NCBI GenBank assembly: GCA_030433335.1
Contig: JAUILL010000011.1
Coordinates: 38,512-102,511, forward strand
Source of the DNA: Alphaproteobacteria bacterium
Lineage (GTDB): Bacteria; Pseudomonadota; Alphaproteobacteria; Rhodobacterales; Rhodobacteraceae
Direction of reading: 5' to 3'
DNA: 64,000 bases
Positions 34,315 to 41,933 of this stretch are shown here, one piece after another. Position numbers and translations under genes: made by a program. How positions within the stretch are numbered: the stretch's first letter is position 1; the number at the start of each line of letters is the position of its first letter. Below the pieces are notes generated by a model. The model was not told where the DNA came from. It ran no database searches and saw nothing but the letters and a program-made list of their open reading frames with translations.

Positions 34315-35678
34315 TGGAACACCTTGTTTGGCAACCACATGGCGATGTCAGGATAGGCGATTGTCAGTCCCAGCAAGACCAGTTGCAACAGAACAAAGGG
34401 GATGATCCCGCGATAGATGTCGCTGATAGTCAGGTGCTGGGATGCCGCGCCGCGCAGGTAGAACAGCGCAAAGCCAAAGGGCGGGGTCAGGAACGACGTC
34501 TGCAGGTTCAAGGACACCAGAATGGCGAACCAGTAGATCATCTGGCTTTGCTCGACATGCCCGCCAAGATCCATCAATTCGACCACGGGGGCAAAGATCG
34601 GCAGCATGATCAGGGTGATCTCGATCCAGTCAAAGAAGAACCCCATGACAAAGATCATGCCCATCATCGCAAACAGCAGGCCCCAATCGCCAAAGGGCAG
34701 GGCGCGGGCCGTGTCGACGATGAAATGCTCTCCGCCCACTTTGCGGAAGATGTAAGAGAACGCAGTCGCGCCGACGAAGATAAAGAACAGCATACCCAGC
34801 TGTTTGACCGAGCCATCCATACTGTCTTTGAGCACTGCCATGCTCAGGCGACCTCGCAATAGGCCGAGCAGCAGCGCCGCGAAGACGCCAACGCCAGAAG
34901 CTTCGGTCGGGGTGGCCACGCCACCAAGGATCGATCCAAGCACGGCGATGATCATCACGAGCGGGGCCAGCACGGACTTCAAGGTTTCCAGCCAGAGGCC
35001 TTTCTTTTCGTGCGGTGCGGGGGCGGGCGCTTTGGGCGCCATATGAGGCTGCAGCCAGCTGCGGACCACGATGTAGATCACGTAAATCCCAGATAGGAGC
35101 AGGCCGGGTATTAGAGCGGCCACAAAGAGACGCCCCAAGGAAATGCTCAGCAAATCGCCCATGAACACCAGCATTACCGACGGCGGGATCAGAATGCCGA
35201 GCGTTCCGGCTGAGGCCACGGTGCCAGCAGCGAGCCCTTTGTCATAGCCGCGCTCGACCATGGTGGGGATCGCAAGCATGGCCAGCATCACAACGGACGC
35301 GCCGATGATCCCTGTTGCGGCGGCCAGAATGGTGCCCATCAGCACGACGGCCAACGCAAGACCGCCCGGAATAACCCGCATGATGCGCTGGAGCGTGACC
35401 AACAAATCCTCGGCAATACGGGTCTTCTCCATGATGATGCCCATGAAGATGAACATCGGCGCGGCCACCAGCACTGCGTTTTCAATCGTGCCAGAGAAGA
35501 TGCGGTTGGGCAGCAGGGTCGCCTGTGCCATCCGCATGTCGCCCGTCAGTAGCGCGAGCAGCCCAAAGACCAGCGAGATGCCCATGAGCATGATTGCCAC
35601 GGGCGCACCCGAGAACAACGCGATCACCAGTGACAGGAACATCAGTCCCGGCAGGGACGAAGACAAAATCTCGATCAT
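34311..35678 (-). CDS. TRAP transporter large permease subunit (DctM family)
   Basis: 455 residues with about 12 membrane helices. Family blocks present include SGTIENAVLVAAPMFIFMGIIMEKT, GIIGASVVMLAMLAIPTMVERGYDK, TLGILIPPSVMLVFMGDLLSISLGRLF and TSFLTPPFGFALFYLRG. The loop after helix 5 (MAPKAPAPAPHEKK) and LDLGGHVEQSQMIYWFAILVSLNLQ suggest the mannitol/chloroaromatic-type (DctM group 2) branch. Overlaps of 4 bases at both ends link it to the DctQ and SDR genes. Confidence 0.93.
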   Translation of the reverse strand: MIEILSSSLPGLMFLSLVIALFSGAPVAIMLMGISLVFGLLALLTGDMRMAQATLLPNRIFSGTIENAVLVAAPMFIFMGIIMEKTRIAEDLLVTLQRIMRVIPGGLALAVVLMGTILAAATGIIGASVVMLAMLAIPTMVERGYDKGLAAGTVASAGTLGILIPPSVMLVFMGDLLSISLGRLFVAALIPGLLLSGIYVIYIVVRSWLQPHMAPKAPAPAPHEKKGLWLETLKSVLAPLVMIIAVLGSILGGVATPTEASGVGVFAALLLGLLRGRLSMAVLKDSMDGSVKQLGMLFFIFVGATAFSYIFRKVGGEHFIVDTARALPFGDWGLLFAMMGMIFVMGFFFDWIEITLIMLPIFAPVVELMDLGGHVEQSQMIYWFAILVSLNLQTSFLTPPFGFALFYLRGAASQHLTISDIYRGIIPFVLLQLVLLGLTIAYPDIAMWLPNKVFQ

Positions 35679-36202
35679 ACCAGCTCCTGCACCAGATCAG
35701 GGCGGCGTAGGGCCACGATCGCGCGCAGCATCACCGATAGCCCGCCGCTGATGGTCAGCAGCGCGCCAATCGGGATCGCTGATTTGATGATCCAGCGATT
35801 GGACAGGCCGACGCCGCCGGGGCTGCCTTCGCCGCGGGTAAAGCTGCGGAGGGTAAAGTCGTACCCGTACCAAACGAGTAGAGCCATAAAGGGGATCAGG
35901 AAGAGGGCGATTGCCAGAATCTCGATCCACAAACGCGTCTTGCGGCTCATGCGCTGGGAAAAGAGATCAATCCGCACATGGGCGTTTTCGATATAGGCAA
36001 AGCCGAAACACAGCACCGCAATGGCCCCGTGAATGTGCCATTCCAGTTCCTGCAGCTTGAAAGAGCCGGTCGAAAAAAAGCGCCGTCCGATCACGTCATA
36101 GAGAATGACAGCCATCAGCACCAAGAGCAGCCAGCCGCACGCCCGCGCGACCGCACGGCATGGCGCAGCAAGGCCGTCCGAGACAGCAAGCAATCGTTCC
36201 AT
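35675..36202 (-). CDS. TRAP transporter small permease subunit (DctQ family)
   Basis: 175 residues, four membrane helices. The DctQ signature is LQELEWHIHGAIAVLCFGFAYIENAHVRIDLFSQRMSRK. A large GEGSPGGVGLSNRWIIKSAIPIG segment is typical of the small subunits that pair with the longer DctM branch. The start is placed at MERLLAVSDG; the longer frame reaches back without a ribosome-binding site. It overlaps DctM by 4 bases. Confidence 0.9.
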   Translation of the reverse strand: MERLLAVSDGLAAPCRAVARACGWLLLVLMAVILYDVIGRRFFSTGSFKLQELEWHIHGAIAVLCFGFAYIENAHVRIDLFSQRMSRKTRLWIEILAIALFLIPFMALLVWYGYDFTLRSFTRGEGSPGGVGLSNRWIIKSAIPIGALLTISGGLSVMLRAIVALRRPDLVQELV

Positions 36203-36259
36203 TCCTGAAAACCTTTTGGGAAATGCGGGGCGGCAGCGGGCTGCCACCCCTCGTGCGTG

Positions 36260-37282
36260 TTACTTAATGTACGCGAGGTCCGCCCACTTCGCGAAACCGT
36301 CGCGGAAGTCGGACAGGCTCTGCCAAGCGCGGGCGAAATCGGCGTCGGCTGCGACTTGCTCTTCGACAACCTCGTCCCAAGCGTTGCGGAACGCGCCCAT
36401 CATTTCGTCATTCCACTTGTGGACGGTCACGCCAGCCGCCTCGAGGTTCGCGAGCGGCTCCAGCTGTTTGGCCTCGCCCTGTGCAGCGGTGAACGCGACG
36501 TTGGCCGCACAGGCGGTCTGGATTGCGTAGCGCTGCTGCTCTTCCAACCCGTCCCAGACGTCCTGGTTCGCGATGAAGGTGATCAGCGAGGTCTGCTGGT
36601 GCCAGCCGGGGAAATAGTAGTGGCTGGCGTATTCATTCATGCCGACCGCCTCGTCGATCAGCGGGAAGGACACTTCGGCGGCGTCAATGGTGCCAAGGCG
36701 CAGGCCGGTCAAAGTATCCGCGACAGGCATTGATTGCGCCTCTGCCCCCAGCTTCTGCATGACCTGAGCGCCAAGTCCGAACACACGCATCTTCAGACCC
36801 TTCAGGTCGTCGGGGGTGTTGATCTCTTTGGCGAACCAGCCGGACGCTTCGGGCACCAGAATGGCGCAAAGCTCGGTGTGGATGTTGTAGGGCTCGGTGA
36901 TCTCGGCCCAGATTTCCTTGCCGCCGCCCTCGTACCACCATGCGGTGTAGGCGCGGATGTCGGGGCCAAAGGGCACCGAAGTAAAGATCGCAGCCGAGGG
37001 GATGATCCCCTGCGCAAAGCCGGGGCTGTACCAGCCTGCGTCCACCGCACCGGTCGAGATCGCATCCCACATCTCGTTGCCGCCGACGATCGCGCCGGGT
37101 TCGTTGAATTCGATGCTCAGGTCGCCGCCGGTTAGCATCTCGACTTGTCTGGACAAGTTCACGCCGCTGTCCCCGAGTAGGGGCAAGGACGACGGGTAAA
37201 CGCTCTGCATTACCAGAGTTTCCGCGCTGGCCGCGCTCGCCATCAGGGCCGCGACAACCGCGACCTTTCCAAAAATCTTCAT
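36260..37282 (-). CDS. TRAP transporter periplasmic substrate-binding protein (DctP family)
   Basis: 340 residues. Signal peptide MKIFGKVAVVAALMASAASA, then ETLVMQSVYPSSLPLLGDSG. Domain markers include GLKMRVFGLGAQVMQKLGAEAQSMPVADTLTGLRLGTIDAAEVSFP with the conserved substrate Arg (MRV). GGGAGGAATACCT precedes the ATG. Its promoter region contains the 19-bp dyad at 37343-37361 shared with the divergent IclR gene. With the coregulated acyl-CoA ligase and thiolase, an organic acid or a precursor of one is a likely ligand. Confidence 0.93.
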   Translation of the reverse strand: MKIFGKVAVVAALMASAASAETLVMQSVYPSSLPLLGDSGVNLSRQVEMLTGGDLSIEFNEPGAIVGGNEMWDAISTGAVDAGWYSPGFAQGIIPSAAIFTSVPFGPDIRAYTAWWYEGGGKEIWAEITEPYNIHTELCAILVPEASGWFAKEINTPDDLKGLKMRVFGLGAQVMQKLGAEAQSMPVADTLTGLRLGTIDAAEVSFPLIDEAVGMNEYASHYYFPGWHQQTSLITFIANQDVWDGLEEQQRYAIQTACAANVAFTAAQGEAKQLEPLANLEAAGVTVHKWNDEMMGAFRNAWDEVVEEQVAADADFARAWQSLSDFRDGFAKWADLAYIK

Positions 37283-37342
37283 AGGTATTCCTCCCTCACA
37301 ATCCCTTTCTGGCGGACCTCCCAATCCGACTTCGGGGCACCG

Positions 37343-37361
37343 TGTCCATATTATGGATACA
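37343..37361. promoter_or_regulatory. 19-bp operator dyad upstream of the TRAP operon
   Basis: TGTCCATATTATGGATACA is an imperfect palindrome centred on ATATTAT (arms TCCATA / TATGGA). A near copy lies at 37471-37489 (TGTCCACAATATGGATACA, 17 of 19 identical). Both face out of the same divergent region next to the IclR gene. Confidence 0.75.
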
Positions 37362-37469
37362 ACTGCCTATTCAGGATAGGGATCGAATCCATCCGATGTA
37401 AATAATAAACTGAAAAAACTTGCCATGGAGCGAGTGATCGCTCAGCATGGCATGGGGAGAAGTAAATAC

Positions 37470-37496
37470 ATGTCCACAATATGGATACAAGAATGA
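37470..37496 (+). CDS. Putative 8-codon leader peptide overlapping the iclR-type start
   Basis: ATG at 37470 is followed by MSTIWIQE and TGA, and the TGA overlaps the IclR ATG (37493) as ATGA. GGGGAGAAG lies about 10 bases before it, a better Shine-Dalgarno than exists for the IclR ATGs themselves. The frame runs exactly through the second operator. It may be a translational-coupling leader, or a chance frame. Confidence 0.4.
   Translation: MSTIWIQE
37471..37489. promoter_or_regulatory. 19-bp operator dyad over the iclR-type gene start
   Basis: TGTCCACAATATGGATACA, the second copy of the dyad found at 37343-37361. It ends 3 bases before the preferred IclR ATG at 37493, so binding would block the regulator's own expression. 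Confidence 0.75.
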
Positions 37497-38287
37497 CGAA
37501 AGAGCGGGTCGAATCGGGCGGTGCGCAGAGCGTGGATCGCGCGCTGTCGCTGCTATCGCTGATTGCGCGCAATGGCGGGGACGAGGTTCCGATGACTACG
37601 CTCACCACCCTGTCGGGCCTGAGCCGCCCGACGGTGCGGCGAATGCTGCTCGCGCTCATGCGTTCGGGGTTGGTGGAGCAGAATCCGACCAGCCGGAATT
37701 ACGCGCTGGGGCCGGAAAGCTACGTGATCGGATTGATGGCACAGCGCCGGTTCGATCTGCTGGATTTAGCGATGGACAGCCTCAAGGATCTGGCTGCGGA
37801 AAGCGGCGATAGCAGCTTCTTGTCCATGCGCCGGGGCCTCTATTCCGTGTGCGTTCACCGTGAAGAGGGATCCTATCCCATCCGCACGCAAGCGCTGCAG
37901 GTCGGCTACCGGCATCCGCTGGCCGTGGGGGCAGGCGCGATGGCGATGCTGGCTGCGCTTCCGAACGCAGAACAAGCGCAGGTTCGCGAAGAGATCGCTC
38001 CAATTCTGGCCAAGGATTACGAACGCTACACGCCTGAGGTGCTGGATCAGGGCATCGCCCATGCCCGCGCAAATGGGTGGGCGCTGAATCCTGGACTCTA
38101 TCTGGCCAATTCGTGGGCCGTCGGTGTCGCGATCAAAGCGCCTACTGGGGATGTCCTTGGCGCGCTGACCATTGCCGCGATCGATTCCCGCATGGGCGAA
38201 GACAGACAACAAACATTGGCCGCGTTGCTGAAACGCGAGGCCGACAAGATCGAAGCCAAACTGCGCCGCAGGCTAGGCTACACGTAA
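37493..38287 (+). CDS. IclR-family transcriptional regulator
   Basis: 264 residues. A winged helix (about 10-75; QSVDRALSLLSLIARNGGDEVPMTTLTTLSGLSRPTVRRMLLALMRSGLVEQNP) is followed by an IclR effector domain (about 90-255) with SGDSSFLSMRRGLYSVCVHREEGSYPIRTQALQVGYRHPLAVGAGAMAMLAAL. IclR proteins sense aromatic or short-chain acids. I prefer the ATG at 37493 over the one at 37481 inside the operator, because it is coupled to the short leader frame. It heads the thiolase/ligase/PCC operon and is divergent from the TRAP/SDR operon. Confidence 0.9.
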   Translation: MTKERVESGGAQSVDRALSLLSLIARNGGDEVPMTTLTTLSGLSRPTVRRMLLALMRSGLVEQNPTSRNYALGPESYVIGLMAQRRFDLLDLAMDSLKDLAAESGDSSFLSMRRGLYSVCVHREEGSYPIRTQALQVGYRHPLAVGAGAMAMLAALPNAEQAQVREEIAPILAKDYERYTPEVLDQGIAHARANGWALNPGLYLANSWAVGVAIKAPTGDVLGALTIAAIDSRMGEDRQQTLAALLKREADKIEAKLRRRLGYT

Positions 38288-38312
38288 CACCGGTTCGAGG
38301 GGAGGAAGAACC

Positions 38313-39482
38313 ATGGAACATCCGCAAATCGTGGGGTGGGCCCACAGCAGGTTCGGCAAAGCGCCAGAGGAAAACCTGATCGACCTGATCGCCAGCGTCG
38401 TTCCCGATGCCCTGACCCACGCAGGGGTCGAGGCCGCGCACGTCGATGGCATCTATGTCGGCGTCTACAACAACGGCTTCTCGCCACAGGCGTTTGAGGG
38501 ATCTTTGGTCGGGATGGCCGTGTCGGAACTGGCCCATGTCCCCGCGATGCATCTGGAAAACGCCTGCGCGACGGGATCGGCGGCGCTCTATGCGGCGATG
38601 GATTTTATCGCGGCGGGGCGGGGCAAGATCGCACTGGTTGTCGGGGCCGAGAAGATGACCGCGACCCCGACATCGCAGGCGGGGGACATTATGCTGACGG
38701 CCTCCTACCGCGCCGAAGAGGGCGAGTCCGAGAACGGTTTTGCCGGCGTCTTTGGCCAGATCGCCAGCAGCTATTTCCAAGCGAACGGGGATCACAGTCT
38801 GGAACTGGCGATGATCTCGTCCAAGAACCATGCCCACGGGATGCTGAATCCCTATGCCCATATGCACAAGGACTTCAGCGTCGACTTCTGTAACACCGTC
38901 AGTGAAAAGAACCCGCTGGTGGCGGGCCCTCTGCGCCGCACGGATTGTTCGCTGATTTCGGACGGGGCAGCGGCTCTGGTCATCGCGCACCCCGATGTGG
39001 CGGCAGATCTGGAGCGGGCGATTGCCTTCCGCGCACGCAATCAGGTTAACGACGTGCTTGCCTTGTCGCGCCGTGATCCGACAGAGTTTGCGGGCGCACG
39101 GGGCGCTTGGCAGAAGTCGCTGGCCGAGGCTGGGGTGACGTTGGACGACCTGAGCCTCGTGGAAACCCACGACTGCTTCACCATTGCCGAACTCTTGGAA
39201 TACGAGGCCATGGGCCTCGCCCCCCGTGGTCAAGGCGGTCGCGTCATCCGCGAAGGGATCACCCATCGCACCGGCAAGCTGCCAGTGAACCCGTCTGGCG
39301 GGCTGAAATCGCGGGGCCATCCGCTCGGGGCAACTGGTGTGTCACAGCACGTCATGGCCGCGATGCAGCTCGCGGGCGACGCGGGCACCATGCAGATCGA
39401 CGGCGCGACTTTGGCAGGCGTTTTCAACATGGGCGGCGCGGCGGTGGCGAACTACGTCTCGATCATGGAGCGCGTGAAATGA
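38313..39482 (+). CDS. Thiolase-superfamily acetyltransferase (SCP-x-like)
   Basis: 389 residues of the SCP2/non-specific thiolase branch. Acylated Cys85 lies in HLENACATGSAALYAAM, and the later motifs are VETHDCFTIAELLEYEAMGLA, LPVNPSGGLKSRGHPLGATGVSQ and MGGAAVANYVSIM. It would split a 3-oxoacyl-CoA with CoA. Such thiolases usually work with a DUF35 OB-fold partner, and none is adjacent. The start follows GGGGAGGAA and its stop shares ATGA with the ligase gene. Confidence 0.9.
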   Translation: MEHPQIVGWAHSRFGKAPEENLIDLIASVVPDALTHAGVEAAHVDGIYVGVYNNGFSPQAFEGSLVGMAVSELAHVPAMHLENACATGSAALYAAMDFIAAGRGKIALVVGAEKMTATPTSQAGDIMLTASYRAEEGESENGFAGVFGQIASSYFQANGDHSLELAMISSKNHAHGMLNPYAHMHKDFSVDFCNTVSEKNPLVAGPLRRTDCSLISDGAAALVIAHPDVAADLERAIAFRARNQVNDVLALSRRDPTEFAGARGAWQKSLAEAGVTLDDLSLVETHDCFTIAELLEYEAMGLAPRGQGGRVIREGITHRTGKLPVNPSGGLKSRGHPLGATGVSQHVMAAMQLAGDAGTMQIDGATLAGVFNMGGAAVANYVSIMERVK

Positions 39483-41095
39483 GCGCCACACTGAACCGCG
39501 ACCCCAAACTACCGTGGAGCACCCGAACCACCAACCTCGCCCACTTTCTGACCCGCAACGCCGCCCGTCTGGGGGACCGGCCCGCGATCATCTGGGGGGA
39601 TATGACCATCACGTGGGCGCAGCTAGATGCCCGAGTCAGCGCCCTTGCCGCCGCGATGAAGCAGCGGTTTGGCGTACAACACGGAGATCGCATTCTGGTG
39701 CAATCCCCCAACAACAACCAGATCACCGAGATCATGCTCGCCTGCTGGCGTGTCGGCGCGGTCTGGGTGCCCTCGAACTTCCGTCAGCGCGCGGACGAAG
39801 TCGCCTATCTGGGCCAGAAGGCCGACGTGTCCCTGATGTTCTGCGAGCAAGACTTCGAAGGCCACGCCACCGCCTGCATAGAGGCCGCCCCGAAACTGGA
39901 GCAGGTCGTCTGCATCGGCACCGGGTTCGGCACCGAATATGAAGCTTTGATCGGCGACTACATGGGACAGGACGTGCCGAACGCCGATGTGGACCGCGAT
40001 GATCCGTGCTGGCTGTTCTTTACCTCTGGCTCAACCGGTCGGCCCAAAGCGGTGGTCCTGACCCATGGCCAATTGGGCTTCGTGACCCTGAACCACCTGA
40101 ACGACTTGATGCCCACCACCACGCCCGATGACGTCAGTCTCGTGGTTGCACCTTTGTCTCACGGCGCAGGTATGCACCAACTGGTTCAGATCGCGGCGGG
40201 CGCAGCGAGTGTTTTGGTGCCCGCAGGACGCTTTGATCCCGCAGTCGCGTGGGAGTTGGTCCAGCGCTACAAAGTGACCAACATGTTCACCGTGCCGACC
40301 ATTATCAAAATGCTGACTGAGCACCCGGCGGTCGATTCCCACGACCACAGCTCGTTGCGCTACGTGATCTACGCCGGCGCCCCCATGTACCGCGAGGATC
40401 AGAAGCACGCCCTGCGCAAACTAGGACATGTGCTGGTGCAGTACTTCGGCCTTGGCGAAGTGACCGGCGCGATCACCGTGCTGCCGCGCCATGACCACCA
40501 TATTGAAGATGGCCCCGACGCCCGTGTCGGCACCTGCGGTATCGAACGCACGGGTCTGCACGTCACCATCCAAGGGGATGACGGCCAAATCCTAGGCCCC
40601 CATGAGACCGGCGAAATATGCGTCGCTGGCCCCGCCGTCTGCGCGGGCTACTACATGGACGACGGCGCGAACGAGAAAGCCTTTCGCAATGGCTGGTTCC
40701 GCACCGGCGATCTGGGGCACTTGGACGAACAGCGGTACCTTTTCATCACGGGTCGTGCCTCCGACATGTACATCTCTGGCGGGTCGAACGTGTATCCACG
40801 CGAAATCGAGGAACTGCTGCTGACCCACCCCTCGGTTTCCGAAGTCGCAATCCTTGGCTGTCCGCACCGCACATGGGGCGAGGTTGGACTGGCGGTTTGT
40901 GTGCTCGAAGACGGTCATACCGTCGACGAGGCAGAGTTGAATGTACTGCTCGAAGCCAAACTGGCAAAATACAAGCTGCCGTGCCAGTACATCTGCCTGC
41001 CCGAAATGCCCAAAACCGGCTATGGCAAGATCACCAAGAAGCTGGTGCGAGAGGAACTGGAGGCCCAAGGCCTCTGGCCTGGAGAGCTCTCATGA
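39479..41095 (+). CDS. AMP-forming acyl-CoA synthetase/ligase
   Basis: 538 residues of the ANL superfamily. WLFFTSGSTGRPKAVVLTHGQL is the ATP-binding motif; GEICVAGPAVCAGYY and WFRTGDLGHLDEQRYLFITGRASDMYISGGSNVYPREIEELLLTHP are the A7-A8 region, and GYGKITKKLVREEL contains the catalytic A10 Lys. It activates an acid as its CoA thioester for the adjacent thiolase. Fatty and aryl acids cannot be told apart by eye. The open frame runs 124 codons further upstream but only as a shadow of the thiolase gene. Confidence 0.93.
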   Translation: MSATLNRDPKLPWSTRTTNLAHFLTRNAARLGDRPAIIWGDMTITWAQLDARVSALAAAMKQRFGVQHGDRILVQSPNNNQITEIMLACWRVGAVWVPSNFRQRADEVAYLGQKADVSLMFCEQDFEGHATACIEAAPKLEQVVCIGTGFGTEYEALIGDYMGQDVPNADVDRDDPCWLFFTSGSTGRPKAVVLTHGQLGFVTLNHLNDLMPTTTPDDVSLVVAPLSHGAGMHQLVQIAAGAASVLVPAGRFDPAVAWELVQRYKVTNMFTVPTIIKMLTEHPAVDSHDHSSLRYVIYAGAPMYREDQKHALRKLGHVLVQYFGLGEVTGAITVLPRHDHHIEDGPDARVGTCGIERTGLHVTIQGDDGQILGPHETGEICVAGPAVCAGYYMDDGANEKAFRNGWFRTGDLGHLDEQRYLFITGRASDMYISGGSNVYPREIEELLLTHPSVSEVAILGCPHRTWGEVGLAVCVLEDGHTVDEAELNVLLEAKLAKYKLPCQYICLPEMPKTGYGKITKKLVREELEAQGLWPGELS

Positions 41096-41919
41096 CCAGC
41101 CGCGATGTAATCAGGCATCCCGGTCCGCCAGCGTCCGAGCCTTACAGCGTCGCGCGGGGGGTCGCGCGGGAACTCAAGGTAACGCTGCCCAAAGGCACGG
41201 TTCTGATGCAAGCAGTGTCCGATGCCATGGACGCAGCAGGGTGTGACAGCGGTGTGATGGTGGTGGACGGGCTGAAAATGGGCCCGTTCGATTTCGTCAT
41301 GCCGGGGCCTTCGAATGACGGCATCCACGCGGCGTGGTACAGCGCCACGCACAGCCGCTCATCCGGCCAGATCAAAGCGGGCACGGCGATCATCGGCAAG
41401 CGGGAAGGCGCGTGGTGGCTACACTGCCACGCGGTCTGGACGTCCGAGGCGGGGACCGAGGTAGGCCACCTGTTACCTGATGCTGTTCATCTGCCTGAAG
41501 ACTGCGAGATCACTTTGGTAGCCTTTGAGGGCGGGGTCTTTGAAGTGTCGATGAATGAAGAGACGCTGTTCCCGATCTTCCACCCCATGGGTGGCGGGAC
41601 GGGAAACGCTTTGATTGCCAAGGTGAACCCCCACGCGGATATTCATGGCTCGATCAGCGCGATGATCAAGGACGCCGGCTTCGACCGCGCAACGGTCTAC
41701 GGGATCGGCAGTTTGATTGGCGCGGTGTTCGAAGAAGGCATTGCCATGGCCTCACCGATATCAGAGGTGCTGATCGAGCCCCAAGGCCAGTGGGATGGCG
41801 CGCTGCGCCTTCCGATGCGCTGCGTTGATCCGGATGGCGCGCAGTTTGCCGGAGACATCAAGCCAGACAGTTCTCCGGTCTGCGTCACCTTTGAGCTTTT
41901 GGTCGTAAAACAGCCCTAG
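41092..41919 (+). CDS. Protein with tandem PCC/DUF296 domains
   Basis: 275 residues. The first half has the PCC/DUF296 hallmark: KAGTAIIGKREGAWWLHCHAVWTSEAGTEVGHLLPDAVHLPEDCEITL, with His residues in the H-x-H pattern. The second half repeats the plan more loosely (DIHGSISAMIKDAGFDRATVYGIGSLIGAVFEEG and later FELLVV). No AT-hook is seen, so it is unlike the plant DNA-binding proteins of this family. Bacterial members are poorly understood and may bind a metal or small ligand. It overlaps the ligase stop by 4 bases and ends the operon. Confidence 0.75.
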   Translation: MTSRDVIRHPGPPASEPYSVARGVARELKVTLPKGTVLMQAVSDAMDAAGCDSGVMVVDGLKMGPFDFVMPGPSNDGIHAAWYSATHSRSSGQIKAGTAIIGKREGAWWLHCHAVWTSEAGTEVGHLLPDAVHLPEDCEITLVAFEGGVFEVSMNEETLFPIFHPMGGGTGNALIAKVNPHADIHGSISAMIKDAGFDRATVYGIGSLIGAVFEEGIAMASPISEVLIEPQGQWDGALRLPMRCVDPDGAQFAGDIKPDSSPVCVTFELLVVKQP

Positions 41920-41933
41920 TCCAATCCAGAAGT

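Noticed and set aside
38142..39320. 392-codon minus-strand frame antisense to the thiolase gene
   Set aside because: Long because of third-position GC bias; the thiolase motifs on the plus strand are complete.
39107..39478. Upstream extension of the acyl-CoA ligase frame
   Set aside because: It is out-of-frame shadow of the thiolase C-terminus. The ATGA overlap marks the true start at 39479.
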